Assembly (NCBI GenBank): GCA_036429605.1
Contig: CM071589.1
Span: 434,001-498,000, forward strand
DNA: 64,000 nucleotides
Reading direction: 5' to 3'
From: Cladobotryum mycophilum
Taxonomy: Eukaryota > Ascomycota > Sordariomycetes > Hypocreales > Hypocreaceae
A model generated the notes under the pieces. The model was not told the origin of the DNA, searched no databases, and saw only the letters and a program-made list of their open reading frames with translations. Both the position numbers and the translations under genes were made by a program. How positions within the stretch are numbered: the first letter of the stretch is position 1; the number at the start of each line of letters is the position of its first letter. Below are positions 23,517 to 35,981 of this stretch, piece after piece.

Positions 23517-26500
23517 GTCTTTTTCTTCATCTTATTTATTCTTCATCTCAGTCGCTCGATGTTGTTGCGTGAGGTATACAGCCGTTTTTAATCAATAAAA
23601 CATTTAATAGAAAATAAAATAAAACTTCCTACAACGTAATTTTTGAAGTTTTTAGCTACAAGGTAAATAAAGAGTGTCTGACATGTAAAGATGCTAGGGG
23701 CGGTATTCTAACCTCTTTCTTATCATCGCATCAAGAGGTGGTCACGATGGCTTCTGAGTCCAAAGACTGGGAAGTGGTTTAGTAAAAGATTCTAGTCATA
23801 CAGATCCATCACTTACACGTAGGGGCTACGTATAATCTCCCGTTTTCTCTCATACTAAGCGACGTTTCTTGTGGAGGCGACATATTGTGTGATATCTGCA
23901 AACCTCTTTATCCTACCATGTCTTTATTGTGTGGTCGAAAAAAAGTCCTACATACGAATATGAGTATAAAAAAAGACAGTCAAGAGTTGGAGAATTAAAG
24001 GCCCCTTGTCGGCGATGGGCACAATGATGTCAATGACAGAAGCAGATCTCATAGCACAAATTTTCGTGAAAACATCTACAGCCCATCTATTCACAGTCGC
24101 CTCAAAACGAATTACTTACGGACGGGACTCATAAAGCCCTTGATAATTCAGCGCTGTGGATACCCACCTTGTCGCTTTTAGGGGGGCAAGGGGGGAGGCA
24201 TTTAATCCGAACGGGAGGGGGAGTGGGTCTCCCCCTATCTATCCCCCTCTTCTCCTTAGAGCGCACATATTCATCCACGTACTTGTAGATCAGTCGGCGA
24301 CTTAACTGACTCTCCGTTCGTCTAATATCCTGGATGCGTTACCATCCAAGCTTGATCTCTCCGGTGCTAGGATCAGGCACGAGCTGCACCTTAATTTTGA
24401 TGCCTGTTGTATTCATAGATGATTATGACAGGGAGGCTGAGATCCCAATTAAGATGCAGGACTTAATAACATGCATGGGTAAGCATATCGATTCTGTGAA
24501 AGACGTATTTTTTTAAAGTTAAATTTTAGGATTTTTAAAGAAATGGGATTTGATTCCCTCTGCATGTCCCCATCCTTATAGTGCAGACATGTGCATGATA
24601 GCCCAGTACTGTTATGAGTAAGCAGTGCATGATAATGATCGCCTAGGGTATACGAATAGAAGCTACTGCGTACTGGGGTTTCTAAAAGACTGGCTTACTC
24701 ATACAAGTATGCTTGTTGTTGAGGCCTGTCATCTCCCAGGTAGAGGCTGGCTGAGGTGAAACAAGCCCTAATCGTGATCTCGTTAGACTTGGTCAATCAT
24801 ATGCGGCCCCTGGTGTTCTTCAGTCCCAGGGGGTGGCGGACGGTGTTGGCAGCTGCGCGCCTCGAGAGTTTCTTGGAGGTGAGCATCTTGATTTCTTCAT
24901 CATATATTCGTACGCTACATCCCCGAACCGACTGCTCATTAGTCACTCTAAAAACTAATTGTATACGCCGGCCGGGTCTTCACCCTAGGGTCGATCACTC
25001 GCACTGGTAAACCTAGAGCTAATGGTAATACTACTACTACTGGGTATCCATGGCATCCGTCCCGTTGATGGTGGGGGATAGCGGGGGAATGTCTTCATAC
25101 TTGACATTGCCGATGGGACGGGACGTCGTGACAACATGCAGCTTCTCTGCGCTGTTAGTTGAGTCATGTAGCATTAAGCATTGGCCTCCTCAACGGGACC
25201 AAATGTCTCATTAGGATGCGGGCACTTGTTGTTCGAGCATCATCGACTTCTATCCCGCGGTTTGAACGATGCCAGCAGACGCCCTTGATCTACATATGAA
25301 CAAGTGTATCTATCGGGTAGCTGTTGAGATAGGCGGTCGTGGCCGTCGGATTGGGTTGTAATGATCATTCTAGGCCCCTAGGCTTCCCCACAACCCTGCA
25401 TCATTGGACTGTCGGTGTGCGCAGACTATGTAGCATTATTAGAGGATGAAGTAACACCAACAACCGAGCGCCCGCCTTTCGTGCCATGCCTGCCGTGAGA
25501 CCATGAGGATCTATTCATGCACCAGTGTATCGGGGTGGCACGAGAGAACTTTGTAAAATAAAACCAAAAAACAGCGGCATGATAGACAGCTTCTTTGTCT
25601 GCAAAAGGTTGGCTCCCTCAGTTGGTCGAACCATGTAAAACAATGTTTTCAATGTCTCACCTCCTAGACTTGTGTCTTGTCAGAGCACCACGTGGAATTG
25701 GTCACAAGCATCAGGTTCAAAGACGGGCCGCTCAGGTAGTAGATACGGGTTCATAAAGATGCTATTTTGCACCAAGACCATCGACTATTACATTGATGGT
25801 GCATGGTGCTGAGATTTCAGGGTCCAGTGATTTGCATTACTGCCGTCTTGAGTTAAATCTGCACTGTTACCGTATAGTCTGAATCGATTCGGCCGGGTTG
25901 CTGCACGTTTCTCTCTATTCCTTTTCCATTCTTTCCCACTGATAACCCACTTTCGTCACTAGACCCAATACAAGAAAGCGGCGATGGTTACATTAGTCCT
26001 GTCCGAATCAGTTGAGACTATCGATATTTGTATCCCTGCATTGCCTACTTATCTACGACTAAATATGGCATTCTATAATTTGGATTTCTTTCTTTGACTT
26101 GCAGTGTGTGGGTCTATCAGTCAGTAGCTGCAGGGACACCTATCCAAGACACTCAATGATACTAGTATACGCAAGTATCTTCGCCACAAACGCAACCCTA
26201 AGCCTTTGAGAAAGTCATATCACGTAAGAGAGAGTAGTCCCATGTTGTATTAGTCTGCAAATACAGCATATCTCCTCCCTTTTCTCTTCAACTCCGCTGT
26301 AAGAGTGTGGCCAATTCCTCCCTTAGCACAACTAGTACCATTGTTAGTTTACCTATTCTACCGGGGGCGGGTACTGGCGTGTGGTGGGGATTCCGCGTGG
26401 GTTGCGTCGACGTGTATATAAAAAAGACAAGGGTTGCGGAACAGGAGGGCACCGAGATGCAAAAGTGTAAGTAAGAAGCTTCAAGTAGTGTTTGTACGAA

Positions 26501-27277
26501 CTTACCGATGACCTAAAGGAACCAAACAGCTTAACATAACGTCTTGGCTATGTACGTATAAGACAAGTAGAGAGCTTTTTCTTGCTCTGGTTCAGCGCAA
26601 TGTGTCCCAAAAATGGTATTTTACGGTATGTCTTGGCTACTTCCCAAGTGGAGATGTGCACTATTTTACTAGCCCCCTTTCTTGTCATGGTGTTTGACTA
26701 AGATGAAGGACTATGCATCTTTTAAGCAAAATACCCTATGTAGGAAGAGTTTCCCAATAAAGAAAAGTTTCTTAGTACTACAGAACAACTCTAGTAATAC
26801 CTAGTAGTAGTACTCTTGCAACATCCTGCAGTACCTACTAGCACACCCCTAGCATCCATCCTGCCGGCACAGGCGCTTGATCCTACTGGGTATCTTCTAC
26901 CGCAGTTGTGCAACAACATGATGATCCGGCATGATGCTATATCCCTACTGACCCTACGATGTTCCACAACACTAGTTGACATGCATGCCTTACGTGGCTA
27001 GTCAGTAGGCTAAGGCTAGAAGGGTCTTTGAACTCATTGCAGGAGAAATAACCGCAAGGGAAAAGTAACAAGCGAGGTAGGAAGGAATATATAAAGAAGG
27101 GCCATGGAAGGGAGAAAGGAGAACAAAAAAACGAAGTGGTCAACAGATCAATACAACACAATCACCAATCTCTACTTTATTCGTGCCCCCTCGCCCCCTC
27201 TCCTCGCAAGGTCCTTGGCCTACAACCTTTTTCCTATTAGCGCACACATCGCTCAAAAGTCCTTTACTCGGACCAAC
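23517..27277. other. Gene-poor stretch, 3.8 kb
   Basis: No gene can be supported. Two ORF pieces have a protein-like residue mix but no known motif: 24334-24516 (contains VLGSGTSCTLILMPVVF) and 24756-24890 (contains LVFFSPRGWRTVLAAARLESFLE). They might be scraps of decayed genes. G/C runs occur near 24178-24250. TATA-like words are near 26413 and 27090. No terminal repeats of a mobile element were found by eye. Confidence 0.45.
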
Positions 27278-29343
27278 ATGCCTTACAGCGCTCGGACAGA
27301 TGCCCTCCCCGAGCTGGCCTTCAGCGGCGGGTTGGTCGATCCCCGAGCCAGTCACCAGTTTTCCTTTGGCCAACGGATGGCCTGTCGGGACGTGACGGAG
27401 TTCATTTTCAACGAAGCCGAGTCCTCGCTTTTGGGATCGAAAGAAAAGAAGGCTGGTGCTAGCCACAAGCCGGCTGGCGAATACCAGGCCAAACTCGACA
27501 AGATCCTTGCCCGCTCAAAGGAGATCGGGCTGCCCACGGCGGGGAAGAATGGGGGAGGAGTCGGAGACAAGCCTGCAAACCGGCCCGTGTCTGACCTGGT
27601 ACAGGGGCTGGTCATCAGCGGTGGTCTCAGTCGCTCCCCCGCTTTCGATTGCCTGCCCGTCGTCTCCCATTGGATGGACCGCACCGGGGAGCCGTCGTCA
27701 GAGGACCCTAACGCCGCTGTCCGTCTTTCTTCAACGTGGGGAACCGCCCATGTCATTGGAGAAGGATCTAAGATGGACTCCCCCGTGGAGCCCCCTGCTG
27801 GTCGCTCAAGGCTCACGGCATCGGTCCGGTCGAGGCCGGATCAAGCAAGTTTTCTCAGCAGTACCTCGCTGAGACCGACACACTGGTGACGTCGATTAAC
27901 CTGGCACGTCGTCTCGACACCCCTCAGACCGGAGGTGTTCTCGGCGTCGCGGCAAGCGTCTCTTGGATGCGCAACACGCGCGTTGCAGACGCCGTCGATT
28001 GTGCCGTCGGGCTCCTATCAGATGCCACGGCTCTCTTGGCAGCGCGTAACAAGGCCGTAACGACTGGGACGACGCAGCACCTGCCGTTCGCCGAGGTGCG
28101 CTGCGCCGTCATGCCCACGTGGTGCTTAGCACGTAAGCCCCTCCCTCCGAAGCTGAGCGGCGTGGCTCTCTCACCTGACCCAACCTCTGCCGACCTCTTT
28201 GCAGCAGAACAGTGCGAGGGTCCTCTGCTTAACACCAGCATCTTCTCCATGGCCCTGGGCTACAACCGGGGCGTCTACGGCGGTTCCATCTCCGGTTTGT
28301 GGTCCATCATGGACTCGGCTTTCGTCCTGGATTACTCCGTAGGTGTCCACAGCACTGCCATGGCGGACAGTCTCTCTTCTGCTTTCGCCGAGGTGGCCGC
28401 CGTTGCTGAAGCATCCGTCTCTGCTGGCCCGCACATCACCGACATCAGGATCGTCAAGGGCTGCAATTATGGATGCCTACGCCAGAAGACCATCATCGAG
28501 GATACCAACACCGTCACCTCCCGGCCGTGCATGGTCGTATGGGACGATCTCGCCCGGCTTTCCCGTTACAAGGTGGCGGACGCCGTGTTCTGTCACGTCT
28601 ACTACGATTCGGGCGGCGGCGAACAGATGGCCGCCATCGCCGGTCTTGGGTGCGTTGCGCACGACTGGATCGATCTCGGAGCCGATGTGGCGTGCGGAGA
28701 AGTCAGCAACATCATCCCTTCCCTGACGCGGGGATCCTTGGACGAGGGACCACTGGCCGAGGTGTACTCGCGCTTGGTTGGTGCTCTGATCTGGTATCGG
28801 GACAACGACCCTTATAACCCAGCAGCCCTGTGTATCCTCTTCACACACTGGTGGCAGCTCGCCAACTGCCGTCATAGACCCATCGCCCTCATGGGCAGGA
28901 CAGACCTCGGTATCGATGCGGCCATCGCTGGCACGATACCGGCAGAGAGGCCCACGTTGGAGCACTTCCGAGTGTGCGGCACAAAGGTCGAGCGTGGGGA
29001 GCGTCCCCTCGCCAGCGCCGAGGCCCGGCTCCAATCCGTCCTTGCCTCTAACCCTCTGCCGGAAACTCGTGCCGTCATAGAACTCCTGGTAGAGCCTGTT
29101 CTCGCTTACATGAAAGGGGCTGATAGCTTGCCCTCCGAGAGTGAATACGTAGGAGCCGTCCTCACTGCCGAGCTGGCTTACCCTCACGGACAGAAGATTA
29201 TGGAGTTGTGGGACCTTGCCATCATCATGTGGGAGTGCGGGTCAATGTGGGCAGCCGGCATAGCTGGCCTTTGCTATACTCACACTGGAAACTCGAACTG
29301 CGACCGGGCTCGTGATGATTTGTCTGAAGCCACCTGGACTTAG
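27278..29343 (+). CDS. Large intronless protein of unknown family; one apparent 1-base frameshift
   Basis: I do not recognise this gene. An ATG at 27278 opens a frame to about 27770. A second frame then runs to the stop at 29343. One missing base near 27761-27776 would join them into a single protein of about 688 aa. The coding reading is supported by strong GC3 bias across both parts and by absence of introns. The N-terminal part holds Gly-rich loops (GKNGGGVGDKP). The C-terminal part is rich in Ala and small residues, with HDWIDLGADVACGE, IPSLTRGSLDEGPLAEVYSRLVG, FTHWWQLANCRHRP and a Trp-rich end (MELWDLAIIMWECGSMW). The HDxxDxGxD stretch recalls metal-binding acidic motifs of terpenoid-synthase-like enzymes, but I cannot confirm this. 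No signal peptide is visible. GC content exceeds the flanks, so transfer is possible. Confidence 0.65.
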
Positions 29344-30479
29344 CTTTACTACTATTCATCGTCGCCAAGGTGCGGAGGTGTCCTTGTGGCTCGTTCTTAC
29401 GCCTACTCGGTTTGGTCCTCAAGGGCTTCGACTATCTGCTCGTCGTTTCTTGTTAGAGGGCTGTAAATACGGCCTGCAGGTCTAAGCCACGGACGTCAAG
29501 GAAGTCAACCATGCTCTCTATGAGGACAACCTCGATTGAAGTAGGCTGGGCAGTTGGATTAGTGGAAACAAGCCTCAATAAAAGGATCACCCAATACGTG
29601 GAATGTAAGAGGATGAAAGGAATCCAGCTTCAACACAACCAGCGGAGTCGCTCTTTAACAGGAGAGGAAGCCCCCTGAGACCTTTGTAGACGAAGATTTC
29701 CTAGTTAGTTATAACTTTTAAGTAGGGCATACCTGGCTCTGTAAATATAAGTCGTTACCACCACTCGATGCAAGACCTCAAAATGCAGTGCTTCCTTGTT
29801 AGCATCCTCACTCTGCGCCCAGAACATTGGCGATATAACTTGTTAGCAGCTCATGCAGGATTGAGTAATTCTTGGAAGAAGTCTCAGCAAGACCCCTTCC
29901 GCCTTGCAGGATGTGCGGGTATTTTTTTTTGTAGCCTAGCTTTTGCTTTCGTGGTGAGGGGAGGTTGAGAACGCCAATCACCTTGAAGACAAATTTCCGT
30001 CGGATGGAGTTGAACTCTTTAGTCTTGATGGAGCTACAGGGTTGGCTTAGGGAGGTGTTGCAGATTGATACTCTAGAGTTGGCGTCAGGGGTCAACCCTG
30101 AAACAATTGGGACGTGTAAGAAGCAATGCCCAGAGAGTTGCCTTTATTTGTCTCTTCCAACTTTTGCACTTGAGGTGCCGTTCATTATGCGCACAGTCTT
30201 TTAATCTATGGCTCCAGTGGCCTTGTCCATTTCCTTTCAAGTCATTGATAAGAAATCAATTTGGCGGTTGGTAGATTGGCGAGACATGTTTAATTACAAG
30301 GTAGCGTGCAATATCACCAACTTCATGGTAGTACAACAGGCAAGTGATTAGTGTCAGGACATTGTTATAAGAAGCCTTATAGTGCTCTCCAAACGACCTG
30401 AAACTTTGATTCAAAACAACTCTCCATTAATTCTGACTCTATACATTCCTTCGAAACACCAACAACAGAGTAGCAAACA
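29344..30479. other. Intergenic region, 1.1 kb
   Basis: No supported gene. ORFs near 29768-30204 on both strands lack features. It presumably carries the 3' flank of the unknown gene and the promoter of the small secreted protein at 30480. Confidence 0.45.
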
Positions 30480-30676
30480 TGAAGTTCTCCATCGCCGCCA
30501 TCGGTCTCGCCCTCGTCGGAGGCGCCTTCGCAGCACCACTCATCGTCATCGGTGACTCCAAAAACGGTGGTTCGCAGGGACTGCCAAAGCTCCCCAAGCT
30601 CCCCCTCTGCCTGGTCTGCCCAAGTTGCCTCCTCTGCCTGGCATGGGCTCTCACCACTAAGGCTATGAACGAATGA
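30480..30676 (+). CDS. Small secreted Leu/Pro-repeat protein; apparent 1-base frameshift
   Basis: The N-terminus MKFSIAAIGLALVGGAFAAP is a clear signal peptide. The mature part starts with a short polar segment (SKNGGSQ) and then GLPKLPKLP. As sequenced, a C5 run at 30601-30605 leads into a Cys/Leu-rich frame that ends at 30676. With one more C the same DNA reads PLPGLPKLPPLPGMGSHH and stops near 30660. This continues the Leu-Pro repeat that is already in frame before the run. The second reading is more credible, giving about 60 residues. Such tiny secreted repeat proteins occur in Hypocreales; function unknown, candidate effector or wall peptide. Confidence 0.65.
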
Positions 30677-31287
30677 CCAAAAAGCTTCAATTCATTTCTC
30701 GAATCTTATTGTAAGCGATGTGTGCAGACACTTGTATTCACCATGTAATTCCCTTGACTAATTGGTGTAATTTTGTAAACAGAATTCCGTTCAGGTGTCA
30801 CTGGCATATGAAGGTGCTCACAACCAACACCTCCGCCTCTCACTACGCCAAACATTACAAGCAAGACAGCACAGCGCCTTTTCTTTTTCCTGTCTTTATT
30901 TACTCATCTATGAGATGGAAATGGAAATCTGCCAATGGAGAACATTCTACCTTGTACTTAATCATATCTTTCATGTATCATAATTGCCGAAGGGTGGAAC
31001 AAACAATTGACTTTGGACGGCATCGACAGACCTTTGCGTTGTCAAGCTTGAACCCAAAAGATGACCATCTTCACAATCGTGCATCACAAGTGACTAGATT
31101 TTGGTGGCCTGTATTAGGTTCTTGAATTGTCAACTTATCTGAACCTGGTGAGATTCATGTAGCAATGTTTGGTGGCTGGGGGAATATCTCTGCTTCAAGC
31201 AATGACACGTAATGCACCTTGACCACATACAGCACATTGAACAATCTCATCATCCCTAGAAGACGTAAATGCTCAATTTTACACCAT
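30677..31287. other. Intergenic region before the 3' end of MRE11
   Basis: No supported gene. The plus-strand ORF 30718-31125 has no family features. It contains the 3' flanks of two convergent genes. Confidence 0.45.
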
Positions 31288-33666
31288 CTACCTCCTCCTC
31301 GTCCGAGTCGCTACTGGAGCAGGTTCAAACGCATCATCATCAGAAATCTCATCCTCACTAATCTCAAGCGCCTTGTCCTGTGTCGCCCCCTTTTGTGAAA
31401 AGTTCAATGTGGTTTGTCGTGACTTGGCCGCAGCCGACCCTCTTGTTGTAGCAGCTTTCTTCGTTGTCGCGGCGGGTTTACTCGCAGCGGTTCGGGTGGT
31501 TTGACCACGACGTGCCGCCGCCGCCTTTGGAGGCGGCTTTTCCTCTTCGGATTCCATCACAACGTCGTCCTCTGGCTCCTCCTCTTCACTCTCTTCGAAC
31601 GCTTTGCGTCCGCGACGAGCTGGTGGCTTCTTTGCTGCGGGAGCCTTTTTTGCAGGGGCAACCTTTGTCGCTCGAGTCGTGCCTCGTTTGGCCTTTGTAG
31701 CGGCGGGGGTGGCTCGTCATCCTCAAAGTCCATTTTCGTATCATCATTTTGCGTTACAGCTCGGGATGATCGCCCAGTTGCTCGAGAGTTTTGCTGAGTC
31801 ACATCCTGTCCACCACCATCCTCGTATGTCCATGCATCGGGCTCATCTTCCCAGTTCCCATCAAAATCGCTGTCCCAGGTAGCGGGCTTGGGTTTTAGCA
31901 TACGTTTTCTTTCCCCTTGTGTCTTGGCTACAGCTCCAGTAGCCAAGTGTTGCTCCATTTTTGACCTATAAACCTCCATGGCGCTATTTAAATCCTCATC
32001 ATCAGATTCTAGACCCAACATTTGTCGTACTTGGCCAGAAAGATGCTCTGATACGAACAGTTCCATGGCGTGCTTGTCATCCTTGGACACAAATTGATTG
32101 ACGGCTTCACCAAAGGGGCCTTGGGGTAAGACTTTGAGAGACTGCGCAGACAAAAATTGTTGCACCAGGGATTCGACTTTGATCGTTTCTGCCTCGTCAT
32201 TCAGGGCGTCTAGAACCTCTGTCGGATTGGCCACCGTTGCTTTCCCTATCGATAAATTAGCATCTCTGATATAGTGGTCGAGAGCATTAGAAACTTACGT
32301 TGAGTGGTCTTTCGTCGGTAAAAGTACACCACATCATTCGTGTTGGCTACCTTTCCAACGAATCGATTTGAGAAGCGCTGTGGGTTTTCGCACTCGAATT
32401 GCCCACCTTCCAGCGCAGTGTACTCGACCTTGAGGCGAATAAGTGGGAGAGGACGCTCCTCCAAAGCTTCCTCATCTGTCTGGATGGCTTCCCAGTCTGC
32501 GTTTGCCTCATCAATCATCTCCTCGACAACCTCCATCAACCGCCGAGTAACCTCTTGACGGTTGTCCTTCTTTATCCAATCCCTTGAATCGCTTGTCCTG
32601 GGCAAGTGAAATTTCGCGAGTGACAAAAGGGCGTACCGTTTTCAGCGGAATTTTGTCGATTTTAAAGTCCTTCCCACTCACACTAACGATGGCAACGTGT
32701 TTCTGCACTGCTTCGCCAGGCACGAGCGATGTGGCAACCGATGAACCGGGCTGCATGACATGAAATCCGGTTTCTGGATTTTGTGTTGGATCAATCAGGC
32801 ACTCGTGCTCGTGCCCCCAAACCACCAAATTGAGCCAGTCGGGTAGCACACTTTCTGGTAGATATGAAGTTGCCGTATGGGCGTGATGATTTTGATGGAC
32901 TGCCAGCATGTTGAACCAGTCTCCCATCTGTGTCCCCGGGCGGAACCACTTGACCTTGTGGTCTCTAAATGTCCGAAACATGCGCTCGTCGCGAACGTTG
33001 CTCAGCCCATACATGGCCAATTTTGTATCTCCCTTTTGTAGAAGAATTGGCTTCACCTGGATATTATCCGCCTCAGCCACTCGTCCAAAATAGTTGAGCA
33101 GTCCCGCCGCCTGCAACAGGTCCAACGAGCAATAGTTTCCATCGCCTGAAGGGTCGTCATGGTTGCCGTGAATGGAGAAAACGGGAATGGAGATGTTGAT
33201 GTCTGGATCTTCGTAGTTGACGTGGGGGAATGCGCCTTCGAAGACGGTCGCGGCGTCGGAGAGGAACTCGAGGGGGCATGGTTTCATGCCGAGGCAGTTC
33301 TTGCGGAGGGTGCGCATGACTTGATATAGGGACTTGCGAGAGGGCTTGTTGTCGTGGAACAGATCGCCGGCGAGGAGGACCATGTCGACCTATGTATGGG
33401 ATCTCTGTCAGCCATCAGGCAAAGGGCATTCATGAGAAGGGCGAGATGTACATCTTCGGTGCGGGCAAGGTTCATAATCTCATCAAACGTTCTCCAACTG
33501 TCATCCTTTCGGATTGCATCCCTCTCTTCGAACCCGACATGATTATCTGTAGCCACCAGTATGCGGATAGTATCGGCCTCTAGACATGGGCTGCGAGTGA
33601 GATTGCTATTCCACGGGTTGAGCTGGATTGATGGTTCATTGTTTGCTCACCAAGAAACTCGGGCAT
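31288..33666 (-). CDS. mre11: MRE11 double-strand-break repair nuclease; two apparent 1-base frameshifts
   Basis: Exons, 5' to 3': 33651-33666, 33452-33579, 32299-33389, 31288-32245; about 730 aa. MRE11 is the nuclease of the MRN/MRX complex (with RAD50 and NBS1) that processes DNA double-strand breaks in the nucleus. Phosphodiesterase motifs are visible: ATDNHVGF, LLAGDLFHDNKPS, FSIHGNHDDPSG, LAVHQNHHAH and WGHEHEC. The capping/RAD50-binding region and an acidic plus RGG/Lys-rich tail follow, ending TRTRRR with a PCNA-like QTTLNF. The first exon is 16 nt. Two frame breaks lie in homopolymers: one extra base in the TTT at 32571-32573 (DKKDNRQEV) and one missing in the G5 at 31705-31709 (DDEPPP). 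Such damage in a core repair gene argues for base-count errors, not gene loss. Confidence 0.95.
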
Positions 33667-34699
33667 GATGGTGGAATCTGATTCAGTCTATTGCTGGAAC
33701 GGAGGGCGATGCGCCGGAAGTTAAGTATGACAAGAGAGAGAAACAAGACTAATAATTTACATGTTGCATCTGCAAAGGAGGGGGAATGATTGGGGTAGGG
33801 AGTCGACGTGTTGGTGAGACGCGAAGAGTGATGCCTAGCAGACACCATGATGACGCGAGGGTATGCGAAGTCCCGTGATCTAACCCTAACCCTTAATTTC
33901 TCTGGTTTTAGACCGTTTCTACTCCAGATCGATCAAGCGCCTAAGCGCCCCCCTTTGGCCGCTTCCGCGTGGATGACTCGGATCTGCCAGCGCAGGCCTC
34001 AAAATAATGTTAGCCTGGCACTAGAGAGCCCTGTCAGACTGGAGTCGAACAAGATGATCCCTCACTATAGCAGAGTTGAACTCTACTTGGTTGGGTCTAC
34101 GCGTTTTGATCACACGGACACTAACTCAATGCTGCCTTGGAGCTCAGTTTTCTCATGGTCATTTGCTGTGCCACAAATGACCACTGTAGATTGACCAGAA
34201 TCTGTTCCTTTTGCACAACGAAAGCGTTCTAGATGATATCTTCAAGCACCGGCCGCATCACGTTCTCGTTTCCTACCAACAGTAACAGAGTCTGAGTAAG
34301 TTAGTCTTGGTGGTGGGGAGCGGGCTTCTGGACGAATCACTAGTATGTACATCTGCATGTCTACATACTAATATGGATGCGTCTTGGTACATAAAACGCT
34401 GTTGGCAGCGAAAAATATAAATGTCCGAGCGTGGGGGCGATAAGTATCACCAACTACCTAGGATTTACCTCACGGTTGGGCCGTCTTGGTTACAATGCGG
34501 GTCTCGCCTTTGTTTTCATTTTTCATCTACTCGACTACTTCATGCTTTCATCTATAACGTTGCAATAACACCCCTGGTGGACTCACTATTCGTATCTCCG
34601 AAACAAGTGTTCAAACCTGCCTAACGTAATACTGTCTCACTGACCCCCGTCATCCCTTTCCACTCACCAGAGCCTGCCCGGAGTTGCCTTGCTGGTCAT
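33667..34699. other. Intergenic region between MRE11 and the methyltransferase
   Basis: About 1 kb with no supported gene. ORFs 33847-34194 and 34421-34624 (+) have no recognisable motif. The part next to 33667 should contain the MRE11 promoter. Confidence 0.4.
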
Positions 34700-35981
34700 C
34701 TATCGATTATCCCCCACCTCGGGCTTCTGACCATAAATTACGTACCTAAATGGTTGTTGCATGTCAGTAAAACGCGACTCCATGGGGATACGTAGTGATG
34801 GAGAGGGAGGGGTGCAGGGTCTTACTTGTTCCAATAGAAATGGATGTTGGTGTCCTCCAACGCTGACTGAGTTTCAGCAATAATCTTCTCGGTTTCTAAC
34901 TTCGAGTATCCAAAAATGTTGTAAAACTTGTGCATACTGCCGATAGTAACCTTCATGTCGTGTAGCATGAACCCGCCGAGCACCTTTTGCTTGGGGTCCT
35001 TCGACCACGGGTTGCCAGGCACGGGGATGATCTTCTCGACCACGTTGACAAAGCCCGCCTCTCGAAGCCACGATGCGTAGTGCTTTGGCTTCAACAGATC
35101 ACGGCCGAGCTTGGCAGAGCTCTCCTCGACCGCAGTCGCAAAGTGTTCCAAGCCGGTACCGCGCACAGTATCATCAACGGTAAGGATCTCAAGAGGCGAG
35201 TCCAAAAACTCGATCCAGCCGCCTGGATTCATGCTGTCAAAGGCATTTTTGATCACGCCCTGCAGGTTATCGAAGCAGGGGACGACGTAGCGCATGTGGA
35301 TGTAGTCAAACTTGTTGGGAAAGTTCCAAGCTTCTCCCTCGGCATCATGCTGGAGAAATGAGACGTTCGAAACATGGGGTTTCCGTTGATTCCCGGTCAA
35401 GTCCGTGCCCAGGACGTTCGATTCGGGGTTCCTCTCGGCTAAGGACCGTTAGATGGGGCGCAGCTGATGATATTTGCATTGAAAACACGGCTTACCGAAT
35501 TGTGTGGCCCAGATTCCAGTTCCTGTGGCGATGTCAAGCACATACTTAGGTGAACGAACCGGCGCCAGACCCAAGTTTCCGTCCAAAAGGATAACGCACA
35601 TATTGTGTTGACGGTCTTTGGCCGTCAGCGGATTCTCCAAAAAAGGCCATACACTCTACCCCTTGAGATATGCTTACCTAGACGGTCTTGCTCGCCCTTT
35701 TCCACAGTTAACATCAAGGTCAATGAGCTATGGGATCGGGGGAAAGACTCACTTCGTCATTTTGGCAGGAAATAGGCTTCTTGCAATCAGCTTTGCGAGA
35801 TATCTGATCCTGGGAGAAACATACCATCTTCTTTATATCCCTGATACGTTCTTTCACCGTCATCCAAGGACGATTCCAACGATGCGATGGCCGTCCTGCC
35901 GGTAGGGACGAGGGTTTTAGTTGGGGCTGTCCAAAAGTGTTCGTTTCCGTCAGGTCCATACTTACGTTTGGGAAGTGACAT
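34700..35981 (-). CDS. SAM-dependent methyltransferase, LaeA/TAM-like; one apparent 1-base frameshift
   Basis: Exons, 5' to 3': 35825-35981, 35753-35779, 35678-35696, 35496-35615, 34826-35438, 34700-34745; about 326 aa. Motif I is VLDIATGTGIWATQFA and the next acidic strand is VLGTDLTGNQ. Then come FDYIHMRYVV and NPGGWIEFLDSP, typical of fungal LaeA-like methyltransferases that act in secondary metabolism. The end YVIYGQKPE comes from a last exon after an intron at 34746-34825. Two exons are tiny (27 and 19 nt) but rebuild the usual EAYFLPNDE and GEQDRLD segment. An A4 run (TTTT at 35760-35763) seems one base too long. A possible 39-nt in-frame intron lies at the N-terminus. The target is not known. 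Confidence 0.85.

Noticed and set aside
28477..29187. 236-residue minus-strand ORF inside the unknown gene
   Set aside because: Antisense to a GC-biased frame, which often leaves long open shadows. The plus frame is longer and has better residue use.
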